Source: Lachnospiraceae bacterium
GTDB taxonomy: Bacteria; Bacillota; Clostridia; Lachnospirales; Lachnospiraceae
Length of the DNA stretch: 54,812 bases
Direction of reading: 5' to 3'
NCBI GenBank assembly: GCA_910576335.1
Contig: CAJTIU010000030.1
Coordinates: 1-54,812 of the forward strand
In this document: positions 1-8,103 of the stretch, piece by piece
Position numbering within the stretch: position 1 is the first letter of the stretch
Layout: the number at the start of each line of letters is the position of its first letter
The notes under the pieces: generated by a model
What the model was told of the DNA's origin: nothing
Databases searched by the model: none
Seen by the model: the letters and a program-made list of their open reading frames with translations, nothing else
Translations under genes and position numbers: made by a program

Positions 1-2
1 TG

Positions 3-83
3 GAAGAATTCACCACCAGCTTTATTCAGCGTCTTCCCCAATATATGCAGGAGGCTCTGGAGCGGACAGAAACAGCGGCATGA
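3..83 (+). CDS. C-terminal fragment of an unknown protein
   Basis: The window opens inside a reading frame that ends with the residues LPQYMQEALERTETAA and a TGA stop. Only 26 residues are visible, they look coding (amphipathic, no rare residues), and nothing identifies a family. The gene belongs to the accessory element to the left; a conjugation or plasmid-type gene would be expected there, but that is a guess from context. Confidence 0.4.
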   Translation, partial: EEFTTSFIQRLPQYMQEALERTETAA

Positions 84-270
84 AACTATTTTATAGGTTA
101 AAGTATTGATTTTTCAATGTGCGAATCCCATTTTTGATGTGGGAAGTTTGAGTTAATAAACCATTTCGGGCGAACCACAAATTTGAAATGAACATGAAGT
201 AAAGATTGCCTTTTTGATAATATTCTGATAAAATTAGGATAGAATAATGATGAGAAAGGAGCGATTAAGT

Positions 271-531
271 ATGATACAGATTCGGCCCGTTTCTGACCTT
301 AGGAATAAATTCCCGGAGATTGAGACCATCGTAAACAATGGGGAGCCGGTCTACCTGACAAAGAACGGTTATGGTGCGATGGTAGTTTTAAGCCTGGAGG
401 AGTATGCAAGCCTGACAGACAGTATTGAAATGAAACTTGATGAAGCTGACCGGCAGGCATCTATATCGGAAGAGAGGCTTTCCCATGAAACAGTCTTCCG
501 TAATGCAAGGGGTGCGGTGCATGGAACATAA
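271..531 (+). CDS. Phd/YefM-type antitoxin
   Basis: This is a small antitoxin of the Phd/YefM family, expected to bind and neutralise the toxin encoded directly downstream and to repress their shared promoter. The N-terminus (MIQIRPVSDLRNKFPEI) followed by a segment like EPVYLTKNGYGAMVVLSLEEY is the typical Phd/YefM DNA-binding fold; the charged C-terminal third would wrap the toxin. An AAAGGAG box eight bases before ATG 271 favours this start over the in-frame ATG at 247. The gene overlaps the toxin start by 11 bases, the usual translational coupling. Length (86 residues) is normal. Confidence 0.85.
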   Translation: MIQIRPVSDLRNKFPEIETIVNNGEPVYLTKNGYGAMVVLSLEEYASLTDSIEMKLDEADRQASISEERLSHETVFRNARGAVHGT

Positions 532-835
532 ACCTTACCAGCTCCGGTATTTGCCGATATTTGAGCAGGATTTGATCAGTACGGCGAATTATATTACAAA
601 TGTTTTGAAAAATGAGGATGCAGCGCTTCGGCTGATTGATGATGTGGAGTCCGCTATCCTGGAAAGGCTGGATAATCCTGTTGCCTTTGAGCCATACCGT
701 TCTGTAAAAAAGCGTGACCATCCTTATTATCGAATTTATGTGAGGAATTATGTTGTCTATTATGTGGTGATTGGTGACGTGATGGAGGTCCGGCGCCTGA
801 TATATGGTGCAAGGGATACCGACAGGCACTTATAA
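521..835 (+). CDS. RelE/ParE-family toxin
   Basis: A 104-residue RelE/ParE-superfamily toxin partnering the Phd/YefM antitoxin upstream. Family members are ribosome-dependent mRNA interferases (RelE) or gyrase poisons (ParE); which one applies here cannot be read from the sequence. The family pattern is visible: an N-terminal helical hairpin (FEQDLISTANYI), a basic stretch (YRSVKKRDHPYYRIYVRNY) and a C-terminal strand ending in RRLIYGARD, which is very like other RelE/ParE C-termini. ATG 521 lies inside the antitoxin end. A rho-independent terminator follows, so the pair is a self-contained unit. Confidence 0.85.
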   Translation: MEHKPYQLRYLPIFEQDLISTANYITNVLKNEDAALRLIDDVESAILERLDNPVAFEPYRSVKKRDHPYYRIYVRNYVVYYVVIGDVMEVRRLIYGARDTDRHL

Positions 836-852
836 CGAATACAGGGTTCAGG

Positions 853-883
853 GCAGTTAGTCATTGATGATTAACTGCTTTTT
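853..883 (+). terminator. Terminator after first toxin-antitoxin pair
   Basis: A perfect 7-base-pair stem (GCAGTTA with TAACTGC) followed by five T residues, 18 bases after the toxin stop codon. Confidence 0.7.
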
Positions 884-997
884 CCATTTTTGAAATGAGA
901 ATTTTTAGAATTTGGAAGATATCCTGGAGTTATTCCCGTGGTGGATGTGTTCCGTAAAATTACAGAGGATATTTGATTATCATAGTTTAAGGGCTTT

Positions 998-1231
998 TAT
1001 GATCTCGGCATTACGGAAACGCAGTCTCCGCAGGGAGTGGTAATCCGGCTGTATGACAAAGAGCGCTGTCTGTGCGATCTGATCAAAGCCAGAAATCAAA
1101 TCGAAAAACAGCTGTATGTTCAGGCAATCAAGGATTATTTCAAAAACCGGCCGGATGTCCGTAAATTGCTGAAGTATGGAAAAACCTTCGGGATAGAAGA
1201 AAAAATAAGGACTTACATGGAGGTATTGTAA
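998..1231 (+). pseudogene. AbiEi-type antitoxin remnant (C-terminal part)
   Basis: The frame starting at 998 reads YDLGITETQSPQGVVIRLYD and continues to a stop at 1231 (about 77 residues). It resembles the C-terminal half of AbiEi, the transcriptional antitoxin of type IV AbiE abortive-infection modules, with the characteristic pattern of a Y-D-K-E-R-C-L-C-D core. There is no N-terminal winged-helix part and no start with a ribosome site. Immediately after it ATG 1231 opens a frame beginning MKTPEQLKK, like the start of the AbiEii nucleotidyltransferase toxin, but it stops after about 22 codons. The AbiE module is therefore a relic. Recognition is by memory of family sequences. Confidence 0.6.
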
Positions 1232-1364
1232 TGAAAACACCGGAACAGCTAAAAAAATCCATGTGCTTTTGGATACGGTTGAGGAAATCTCAAAGCTGAT
1301 TGATATAAATTGGAATTAGGAATAATAAGGAAATGCAAATCGCAAGTTAAGGAGATAAAAAAGC

Positions 1365-1895
1365 GTGAGAAAAATAAGTTTATTTATTGCAATGAGTCTT
1401 GACGGATATATTGCAGATAGTAAGGGCGGTGTTGGCTGGTTGAACGGACAAGGCATTGATGATGAGAATATAGATACCTATTCTGAGTTTGTAAAAACCA
1501 TTGATACGATTTTAATGGGTTGGAATACTTATCATCAGGTTGTTACTGAACTTTCTCCCAAAGAGTGGATATATAACGAATTTACAACTTATGTTATCAC
1601 ACATAATGAGCATACTTCCTCTGAAAAAATCCGATTTGTAAACATAAATCCTGTTGATTTAGTAAAAAGGCTAAAAGAGGAAGACGGAAAAGATGTTTGG
1701 ATATGTGGTGGAGCGAATCTTGTCGGACAGTTAGTAGATGAAGACTTAATTGATTATTATTATATTACCGTAATTCCGACGCTTTTAGGTTCTGGTATTC
1801 GACTTTTTGAAAGCGGAAAGTATGAGATTAAATTAAGATTGCTTCATACACAGTCCTATAATGGTATGACAGATTTAATTTATACACGAAGATAA
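1365..1895 (+). CDS. Dihydrofolate reductase-fold family protein (RibD C-terminal type)
   Basis: A 176-residue protein of the DHFR/RibD-C superfamily (YyaP/YwjB-like), NADPH-binding reductases whose substrates are mostly unknown; it is not the housekeeping DHFR, which is at 49,243. The N-terminal strand ISLFIAMSLDGYIAD, the cofactor motif ILMGWNTYHQV (residues about 47-57) and VWICGGANLVGQL (about 110-122) are diagnostic. Translation starts at GTG 1365, set by AAGGAG about ten bases upstream. Such genes are common cargo on Firmicutes mobile elements and some give low-level antifolate tolerance, which is not shown here. It is AT-richer than its neighbours, suggesting separate acquisition. Confidence 0.8.
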   Translation: MRKISLFIAMSLDGYIADSKGGVGWLNGQGIDDENIDTYSEFVKTIDTILMGWNTYHQVVTELSPKEWIYNEFTTYVITHNEHTSSEKIRFVNINPVDLVKRLKEEDGKDVWICGGANLVGQLVDEDLIDYYYITVIPTLLGSGIRLFESGKYEIKLRLLHTQSYNGMTDLIYTRR

Positions 1896-2054
1896 ATTCC
1901 ATTTTTTGCTCTGTTTCAAAAGAGTATTTTATAAAAATATGATAGTGAGTTAAGGCAAGATAAACCGAAACGGGATGTTTTGCCTTTCATTTTGTTATGC
2001 TATGCTGCCTTTATGGTGGCATTTTTTATATTTTCAGTAGGAGGAAGGATAGAG

Positions 2055-2165
2055 ATGAATATTATTTGGTTTTTTGCAGGGATTATGATAGGAAGTATGG
2101 TTGGGGTAGTATTGATGTGCTTGTTACAGATAAACCGGCATAATCCTGAAAATAAGCAGCAGTAA
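2055..2165 (+). CDS. Small membrane protein, DUF3789-like
   Basis: A 36-residue protein made of one transmembrane segment (WFFAGIMIGSMVGVVLMCLL) and a short polar tail. It has a good ribosome site (GGAAGG) before ATG 2055. Its pattern matches DUF3789, tiny single-span proteins found on integrative elements of Clostridia; function unknown. The longer frame from 1980 is not preferred because it has no ribosome site. Confidence 0.65.
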   Translation: MNIIWFFAGIMIGSMVGVVLMCLLQINRHNPENKQQ

Positions 2166-2192
2166 ACCCGGCGCCTTTCGTTTTCGGACGGA

Positions 2193-2221
2193 TTGACGAT
2201 TGTGATGAATTCTGTTATAAT
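2193..2221 (+). promoter_or_regulatory. Sigma-A-type promoter for the DUF932-like operon
   Basis: TTGACG at 2193-2198 and TATAAT at 2216-2221 are separated by exactly 17 bases. Transcription would begin near 2228, giving a leader of about 230 bases before the first gene at 2461. The leader contains a terminator-like hairpin (2341-2369). Confidence 0.75.
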
Positions 2222-2340
2222 ACATATATCAGTATCAGTTTTGGTTTTAGCCAAAAACAGTTTAACAGAAGTTTCACAGTGTCATTTGCTTTTTAGCGGA
2301 TGGCGCTTTTTTTGTTTTCCGGCCTTATTTTGGCACAAAG

Positions 2341-2369
2341 CAGGCAGTCCTTCGGGGATGCCTGTTTTT
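2341..2369 (+). terminator. Leader terminator with UUCG loop
   Basis: CAGGCA pairs with TGCCTG and the inner TCC with GGG/GGA around a TTCG tetraloop, followed by five T residues. It sits between a strong promoter and the first gene of the recombination operon, so it may work as an attenuator; alternatively it only insulates upstream transcription. Confidence 0.65.
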
Positions 2370-2460
2370 GTTATATACGCGAATATCGCGACGCTGGGCA
2401 GGTTTCCTGCACGGTTATCAAGGCGGTAAATCCGTCAAAAAAATGAAAGGAGCATGTATT

Positions 2461-3600
2461 ATGCAAAATTGTCAGGACAACTACTCTACAACCTTTAGTT
2501 CTTACAGTGCGATGTATGATTACCATGATGAGCAGACGAAGAACAGCCAGTGGATTACCTGCAGAGTTGATGAGCTGCAGATAGAGCCTCTGGATGCCGC
2601 TTCCCCTCTTTATGGAAATCTATCTGCATTCGCACCGGGAACCAGTCTGGATGCCATGGAAGATACAGCATCTAACCTTGGGCTTGCCATGCGCGTCAAT
2701 GGGAATCTTTATCCATTGCGCATGACAGCCAATAAGAGCCTGCTTGACCGGGCGAAAATCGGAGGCACGGCATTGCCGAAACTCAGCCGCAGTGTGCTGG
2801 CTGAGGTGTTGAATGCTTGTTTGAAGCTTTATTCATCTTCAGCCCTGCTTCTAATCCGTGATGAAAAGGTATCAGCTGTACACTCCGGTGATTCGACAGA
2901 CTATTCAGTCCTTCCGATCAATGAGCTGCTGGGCACGCTAAAGGCAAAGCTGGACGCCCGCTTCCCCGGAAATGAGTATGAGTGCGGTTATTGTGATCAT
3001 TCTCTGGTCAGCGCTTCATGGAAAATGCCAGATCAGAAAGAAGATCTGCTGGGAGCCTATACAAAGCTTCTGGCATCCCAGGGAAAAACGGCGATGGCGG
3101 ATAAGCTGATGCCGGGTATCCGTTTTATCACTTCGGATACAGGCGTCGCTTCAGCAAAGGTATCGGCATTGCTGGTCGGCGGGCAGCACCCAATCCATAT
3201 CGGGGGCTGCATTGCTGTAGACCACAGGCACCAGAAAAAAGTCAGCGACTTTGATGCGGCGCTTGATCAGCTTTTTGCCCAGTTTGGCGATTCCATTGCC
3301 AAACTGCAGAAACTGCTGGAGGTGCATCTGGATTATCCGGTCAATGCAATGACTCGTATCTGTAAGAAATTGAGTCTGCCGAAAAAAGCAGCCGTTGAGG
3401 CAATCGCTATGTTTGAGATGGCTTATGGCGGCGGGACGGCAACGGCACATGATGTGTTCCTCGCCATGCAGGAGATTCCTTTTATTCTCAAGACTGAGAA
3501 TACACCAGAAAGCAAGCTCCTTGTTGTTGAGGAGAATATGGCCCGTGCGCTTACCTTTAAATGGGGCGATTTCGATCTTGCAAAGGCGGTGAGTTACTGA
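2461..3600 (+). CDS. DUF932-like mobile-element protein
   Basis: A 379-residue soluble protein that opens the recombination and replication operon of the element. I place it near the DUF932 / phage-plasmid-like protein group because of its general layout and its C-terminal ending (ENMARALTFKWGDFDLAKAV), but the match is from memory and not strong. Function unknown; family members often sit beside recombinases and single-strand annealing proteins. GAAAGGAG precedes ATG 2461. Its stop codon overlaps the start of the next gene (TGATG), which indicates translational coupling to the YqaJ-type exonuclease gene. Confidence 0.5.
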   Translation: MQNCQDNYSTTFSSYSAMYDYHDEQTKNSQWITCRVDELQIEPLDAASPLYGNLSAFAPGTSLDAMEDTASNLGLAMRVNGNLYPLRMTANKSLLDRAKIGGTALPKLSRSVLAEVLNACLKLYSSSALLLIRDEKVSAVHSGDSTDYSVLPINELLGTLKAKLDARFPGNEYECGYCDHSLVSASWKMPDQKEDLLGAYTKLLASQGKTAMADKLMPGIRFITSDTGVASAKVSALLVGGQHPIHIGGCIAVDHRHQKKVSDFDAALDQLFAQFGDSIAKLQKLLEVHLDYPVNAMTRICKKLSLPKKAAVEAIAMFEMAYGGGTATAHDVFLAMQEIPFILKTENTPESKLLVVEENMARALTFKWGDFDLAKAVSY

Positions 3601-3973
3601 TGGCAAAACCGATTATATTATGTGATACTGCAGGCATGACCAATGACAGATGGCTGGAGTGCCGTATGCATGGCCCAAAAGGAGATATTCCCTATACAGT
3701 CGGTGGAAGCGATGTGGCAGCTATTTTTGGAGTTTCACCGTGGACGACGCCCATGGAACTGTGGCTGATTAAGAAAGGCCGTATGAAGTCGGCAGCCAAA
3801 AGCAATTCCAACCAGCTGATGATGGGACACCTGCTGGAGCCGATTGCTGCATACTGGTATGGGCAGAAAACAGATTGCCCACAGTGGAATTCTCGCACAA
3901 GTATGAGCCTGCGCTCCGTAAGATTGCGCAGCTTCAGGGTAAGGTTACAGACTACAATTTCCGGGATCGCTAA
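3600..3973 (+). pseudogene. Scrambled YqaJ-type exonuclease, forward pieces
   Basis: ATG 3600 starts a YqaJ/lambda-exonuclease-family protein: residues 31-51 (PYTVGGSDVAAIFGVSPWTT) are the conserved N-terminal motif, and MGHLLEPIAAYWYGQKT (to base 3872) leads towards the catalytic core. The core is missing here. From about 3875, in a shifted frame, a different piece follows (KYEPALRKIAQLQGKVTDY), which resembles the coiled-coil that normally comes after the core; it ends at a stop at 3973. The missing core lies on the opposite strand directly downstream. Such exonucleases resect DNA ends for annealing-based recombination; this copy cannot make an intact enzyme. Confidence 0.75.
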
Positions 3974-4240
3974 ATCATTGTCCGGGTTATTGCCCCAGAC
4001 CGCTGAAAAAGCGCCGATATCTACATCCGCAACTGCGAGATAGAAACGCAGCTGAAACTCATAATGCAGCGGGATTGCATCATCCGCCCATTCGTCCGCC
4101 TTATGGTAGGTACAGCTTTTGCACTCTAAAATTCCTGGCTCACCGTCTGACTTCCGGGTAAACCTGCGGTCAAAGTTTGCAAGCGCATATGGATGGTCTG
4201 CATGTTGGTAAAGATGTGTGTCCTCTGTCACGGCAGGGCG
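3960..4240 (-). pseudogene. Inverted catalytic core of the YqaJ exonuclease
   Basis: Read on the minus strand from about 4240 down to 3960, the sequence encodes VTEDTHLYQHADHPYALANF, then GILECKSCTYHKADEW and FYLAVADVDIGAFSAVWGNN. This is the YqaJ nuclease core, including the E-x-K motif (LECK) and the following Q-R-x-Y-A-V type helix. It is exactly the segment absent from the plus-strand gene at 3600-3973. No ribosome site precedes it. It is therefore an inverted fragment of the same or a sibling gene rather than a separate gene. Confidence 0.75.
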
Positions 4241-4318
4241 CCGCATGCTTATCTGCCAATGCTTTTGCGCGACAGGATTCCGTCAGAGAGAGACCTGGCT
4301 CTTAACGCCTTTGGGAGT

Positions 4319-4357
4319 TTTTTATTTCATAGGAAAGTGCGTCCTATGAAATAAAAA
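4319..4357. repeat. Perfect 16-base-pair inverted repeat
   Basis: TTTTTATTTCATAGGA (4319-4334) and its exact complement (4342-4357) flank the 7-base loop AAGTGCG. It could act as a bidirectional terminator or as a protein-binding palindrome. It lies just beyond the inverted YqaJ fragment and before the RecD2-like gene. The surrounding stretch from 4241 to 4538 holds no recognisable gene. Confidence 0.7.
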
Positions 4358-4538
4358 CAATATGCGCAGGGTCTGCCCCAGCGAAGCGAGGGTACTCGTG
4401 CAGGAGGAAGATGTCGCCAAAGCGACTGCACTCGGCGCAGCAAACCGTACAAGTCCCTGATAGGTGAAGGATTTGGGAAGTGGAAGCGGACTTGTCCGGT
4501 TTGTTTTAGACAATATCCCACAGAAAGGAGTAAAAAAC

Positions 4539-6710
4539 TTGTTATGCCAATTTGAGAAAATGATTTATCCGCCGAATCCGGCGCAAGTAGATCCGGGTAG
4601 CTACATGATTGCCCTGTACCGCCCTTGTGAGAAAATCAAGGACGCATCGGGGCAGGTTCTTACGCAGGTAAAGGCAGTTGGATACTGTCTGCCGGTTGCA
4701 GACCACTTGCGTTATGAGATGCAGGGACACTGGAGCAGGCATCAGAACCACGGGCTTCAGTTTGAGGTTGAAAGCTATGACGAGGTACTAATCCCATCCA
4801 AGGAAGGGATTATTGCTTACCTGTCGTCCGGTAAAATCAAAGGCATTGGCCCGAAGGTTGACGAACGCATTTATAGGGCTTTTGGCCTCCGTACACTGGA
4901 TGTGCTGGATAAAGAGCCGGAAAGGCTGCTGTCCATACCCGGTATCGGTGAAGACAAACTGAAAAAAATATGTGATTCGTATCTTGAGAACAGGGGCGCA
5001 CGCGATGTGGTTGCTTTCCTTGCGCCGCATGGCATCACGCCAAACCGTGCAGTGAAGCTGTATAAGGAATATGGGAACCAGGCGATGGAGATTGTCAAAA
5101 ACCATCCGTACCAGCTTTGCGAGATGACCGGTATTGGCTTTAAAACAGCGGATAAAATTGCCATGAACATGGGCGTTAATCTGCTGTCAACTGAGCGTGT
5201 GGATGAAGGGCTGCTGTTTACATTGGTGGATGCAGAAAGCAAAGGCCATCTGTGTATGGAGAAGCATCAGTTTATAAAAGCGTGCCTGAAAATCCTGAAT
5301 ACGCCGCAGCTCACAGAGGAAATGGCTGCAAACCGCGCCGCAAGGCTTGTATACAGCGGCCAGCTGGTGTCATACCGGGGGAATGTCTACCGGGCAAAAA
5401 ATGCATATGCAGAAACACAGCTTGCAGAACAGCTTTGCCAGCAGATGAGGACTGGGAAAAAGAATATCTGTACGAATCTGGATGATGAGTTGGATGAAGA
5501 GGAGCGGCTGATGGGCCTGAAACTGGCTCCAGAACAGCGCGATGCAGTAAAAATGGCGCTGACACAGGGGCTGTCCGTAATTACCGGAGGTCCCGGCACA
5601 GGCAAAACCCTGATACAGAAAGCAATTCTGGACATTTACCGGCGCCAGTATCCGAGGGCTGCAATCTGTTGCAGCGCTCCTACAGGACGGGCAGCCAGGA
5701 GGATGGAGCAGCAGGCAGGCTGCACAGCCTCGACGGTTCATAGGGCGCTTGGGCTGGTTGCAGATGAAGACGGCAGCTATGGGGAACCGGAAATCATAGA
5801 AGCGGATTTAATCTTAGTAGATGAGGTTTCCATGCTGGATATTTATCTGGCAGGCTTTCTGTTTGGGGCGATTGAGTATGGGAAACGGATTGTCCTGATT
5901 GGCGATGCGGACCAGCTGCCTTCCGTCGGGCCTGGGGCGGTACTTAGTGAAATCATTGCAAGCGGCCGCATTCCTGTCGTCAGGCTGGATAAAGTGTTCC
6001 GGCAGGATTCCGGAAGCCGTATCGCAACGAATGCAAAAAGGATCCGCCATGGGGATGCGTCATTGGAATACGGGGATGATTTTCAATTCATCCCATCCCC
6101 CAATATGCAGGTATCGGCTGAGAAAATAGCAGAGCTTTATCTGCAGGAAACAAAAAAGTATGGCATTGACAACGTAGCCCTGCTTACACCGTACCGCCAG
6201 AAAACGGAAACCGGGGCGAATGCCCTGAATGAAAGATTGCGGGAACTGGTGAACCCAGGTGGTTTGGGAAAGCCGGAAATTATCCGCGGCAAACGTATTT
6301 TCCGTTGTGGGGATAAGGTCATGCAGATAAAAAACAAGGATGACGTCAACAACGGCGATATTGGGTATATCCGAAATATCTCCGGCAGTGGCGAAGACAC
6401 AACTGTACAGGTGGATTTTGGCGATGGACGGATGAAGGAGTATGAACCGGCAGAACTGGATATGCTGGATTTTGGCTATGCATTTACTGTCCATAAATCG
6501 CAGGGTTCCGAATATAAGTCCGTTATCATCAACCTGCAGTGCGCACATTACAATATGCTGACAAGGCCGCTTATCTATACGGCAATCACCAGGGGAAAAG
6601 AACGTGTGGCTATCGTCGGGGAAAAACGTGCGCTTTGTATTGCCATCAAGAAAACTGATACTGAGAAACGAGGCACCTGCCTGGCCCAGCGGCTGCAGGA
6701 GCTGATCTGA
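4539..6710 (+). CDS. RecD2-like superfamily 1 DNA helicase
   Basis: A 723-residue 5'-3' DNA helicase of the RecD2 (YrrC) family. Helix-hairpin-helix repeats (IKGIGPKVDERIY and LLSIPGIGEDKLK, residues about 90-140) are followed by Walker A GGPGTGKT (about 349), DEVSM (about 427), GDADQLPSVGPG (about 454) and the UvrD-like C-terminal motif TVHKSQGSEY (about 649). The annotated start is TTG 4539, chosen because AAAGGAG lies eight bases before it; upstream GTG 4464 has no ribosome site. RecD2 acts alone on branched or stalled DNA, and on elements it may help replication or end processing together with the neighbouring nuclease and primase. It is complete. Confidence 0.9.
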   Translation: MLCQFEKMIYPPNPAQVDPGSYMIALYRPCEKIKDASGQVLTQVKAVGYCLPVADHLRYEMQGHWSRHQNHGLQFEVESYDEVLIPSKEGIIAYLSSGKIKGIGPKVDERIYRAFGLRTLDVLDKEPERLLSIPGIGEDKLKKICDSYLENRGARDVVAFLAPHGITPNRAVKLYKEYGNQAMEIVKNHPYQLCEMTGIGFKTADKIAMNMGVNLLSTERVDEGLLFTLVDAESKGHLCMEKHQFIKACLKILNTPQLTEEMAANRAARLVYSGQLVSYRGNVYRAKNAYAETQLAEQLCQQMRTGKKNICTNLDDELDEEERLMGLKLAPEQRDAVKMALTQGLSVITGGPGTGKTLIQKAILDIYRRQYPRAAICCSAPTGRAARRMEQQAGCTASTVHRALGLVADEDGSYGEPEIIEADLILVDEVSMLDIYLAGFLFGAIEYGKRIVLIGDADQLPSVGPGAVLSEIIASGRIPVVRLDKVFRQDSGSRIATNAKRIRHGDASLEYGDDFQFIPSPNMQVSAEKIAELYLQETKKYGIDNVALLTPYRQKTETGANALNERLRELVNPGGLGKPEIIRGKRIFRCGDKVMQIKNKDDVNNGDIGYIRNISGSGEDTTVQVDFGDGRMKEYEPAELDMLDFGYAFTVHKSQGSEYKSVIINLQCAHYNMLTRPLIYTAITRGKERVAIVGEKRALCIAIKKTDTEKRGTCLAQRLQELI

Positions 6711-6780
6711 CAAAGAAACACCGAAAAAGCGTCCCTTTATACCGAAAGAATATGGGCTATATCAAAGAAAGGAGCTAACA

Positions 6781-7230
6781 ATGGCTACAATTTTAGACAA
6801 ATACCGTGAGCAGCAATCCATCATCCAGTCCCAGATTTCCGAGAACAGCCTTCCGCCGGAAGAGCTGCTCCAGATGCAGGAACTGAATTACCGGGTCTGT
6901 GTCCTGGAGACGTTCCAGGCATTCTGCAAATCAGCCCCAATTACCATGGACACCCGTGTCATGGGGTACCACTTTCAGCTTGTGGACGCCTATGTGCGCT
7001 TCATACTGACAGAGAGAAGGTTCGGGCTGAAAACAGATGCGGAAGGGAAAAAGAAACAGGAGACAGCGCTTACATCTTTTGAAAGCGTTGTCCAGGATGG
7101 GAGGAAGCGTTTCTCCAGCTTTGCTGCCGGTACACAGGAGCAGTATAAATCCTGTATCAGCCAGTATATCAATACGATCCTGCCTGTTTGGATGCAGTAT
7201 CGGAACACTTACAATAATATCAATCTATAA
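6781..7230 (+). CDS. Conserved element protein, unknown function
   Basis: A 149-residue, mainly helical, cytoplasmic protein that I do not recognise. It begins MATILDKYREQQ after a strong AAAGGAG site and ends 12 bases before the next gene, so it is part of the same operon as the helicase and the primase. No catalytic motif, signal or membrane segment is visible. The position between a helicase and a putative recombination protein suggests an accessory role in DNA handling. Confidence 0.7.
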   Translation: MATILDKYREQQSIIQSQISENSLPPEELLQMQELNYRVCVLETFQAFCKSAPITMDTRVMGYHFQLVDAYVRFILTERRFGLKTDAEGKKKQETALTSFESVVQDGRKRFSSFAAGTQEQYKSCISQYINTILPVWMQYRNTYNNINL

Positions 7231-7242
7231 GGAGGCTTTGTT

Positions 7243-8004
7243 ATGAGTCAGAATAACTCGAATGATAAGGCGGCAATGCACGCCATGATTGAAAAAATCA
7301 ATGAAGTGTCAGGGTTTGACCCGGCTCCGTTTGCGGTGGACTATACGGATTTGAATACGGGGGAGACCCGGAAACGTCTCCCTGTCATGATTCAGATGGC
7401 GTGGTTTCGGATGAAGTACCCGGAAGGGAAAATAGCGGTCCAGGTCACTCCTGCAAAGGATTGCTTTGTGGCTACCGCAAGGGTATACCCCAAGTACAGC
7501 GATCCTGCGGAAGCCTATCTTGCGGAAGCGACGGCATCCAGGGGCTATCTTGCAGACAAGCCCTCCGTGTCCCCAAGGGAATGGGCGCAGACGGCTGCGG
7601 TCGGGATAGCGCTCCGCAATGCCGGTTTTGGCCTGCAGTTTTCTATGGCGGGTGAGGACTTTGAGGAGAATGCACCCAATGAGCTGGGTATGGCAGAAAA
7701 TGGCGCAGAGAATCAAGCGCCGCAGTCCTCCATACCGAACCAGACGCAGCCGCCTCAGCCCAAAGAGGAGGAATACACGGCGATGCCTACGCCTCCCAAG
7801 GAGCTGACGCAGGAGGAAAAGCTGCAGCAGGCTATGGCGAAGCCCTGCCCAATTACAAAGTTCAGTGGTAAAACGCTCGGTGAGGTATTGCCGCTGGATC
7901 CTGGGGCAGTCACATGGGTTGCCACAAAATTCAAGGGCGATGAAGAAATCAGCGCGGCAGCGCGGTTTATCTGCGAATATGCAGCGCAGCAGGCTACTGC
8001 CTAA
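7243..8004 (+). CDS. Conserved element protein, possible DNA-annealing/ssDNA-binding role
   Basis: A 253-residue protein with a conserved-looking N-terminal half (KRLPVMIQMAWFRMKYPEG, then SPREWAQTAAVGIALRNAGF, residues about 45-130), a low-complexity linker rich in Q, P and E (about 145-190) and a short C-terminal domain (KFSGKTLGEVLPLDPGAVTW). The T-A-A-V-G-x-A-L type segment recalls single-strand annealing proteins of the Rad52/Erf sort, which also pair with YqaJ-type nucleases, but this is a weak resemblance. GGAGG precedes ATG 7243. It sits between the helicase operon and the primase. Confidence 0.55.
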   Translation: MSQNNSNDKAAMHAMIEKINEVSGFDPAPFAVDYTDLNTGETRKRLPVMIQMAWFRMKYPEGKIAVQVTPAKDCFVATARVYPKYSDPAEAYLAEATASRGYLADKPSVSPREWAQTAAVGIALRNAGFGLQFSMAGEDFEENAPNELGMAENGAENQAPQSSIPNQTQPPQPKEEEYTAMPTPPKELTQEEKLQQAMAKPCPITKFSGKTLGEVLPLDPGAVTWVATKFKGDEEISAAARFICEYAAQQATA

Positions 8005-8103
8005 TGTAATATCACAGATATGGGGATGGCGTCCTGCCATCCCCGGAAATCCGCAAGGGATACCTCTATGGCCATTCGGCCGAGGTTAAGGAAAGGAGGA
8101 CGT

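Noticed and set aside
461-829. Minus-strand ORF opposite the RelE/ParE toxin
   Set aside because: It lies antisense to a well-supported toxin gene and has no ribosome site or recognisable domain.
2193-2429. 78-codon plus-strand ORF in the leader at 2,193
   Set aside because: It has no ribosome site, overlaps promoter and terminator elements and shows no protein-like pattern.
3600-4240. Diversity-generating retroelement or programmed inversion explaining the YqaJ rearrangement
   Set aside because: No reverse transcriptase, template repeat or local invertase with flanking inverted sites was found; the three serine recombinases are 10 kb away and large integrases rarely invert such segments.
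4788-6713. Several minus-strand ORFs inside the RecD2-like gene
   Set aside because: They are antisense to clear helicase motifs, overlap one another and look like translations of the opposite strand.
7309-8040. Long minus-strand ORF opposite the 7243-8004 gene
   Set aside because: Its composition is rich in C, R and H as expected of antisense translation, whereas the plus-strand frame has a strong ribosome site and operon spacing.
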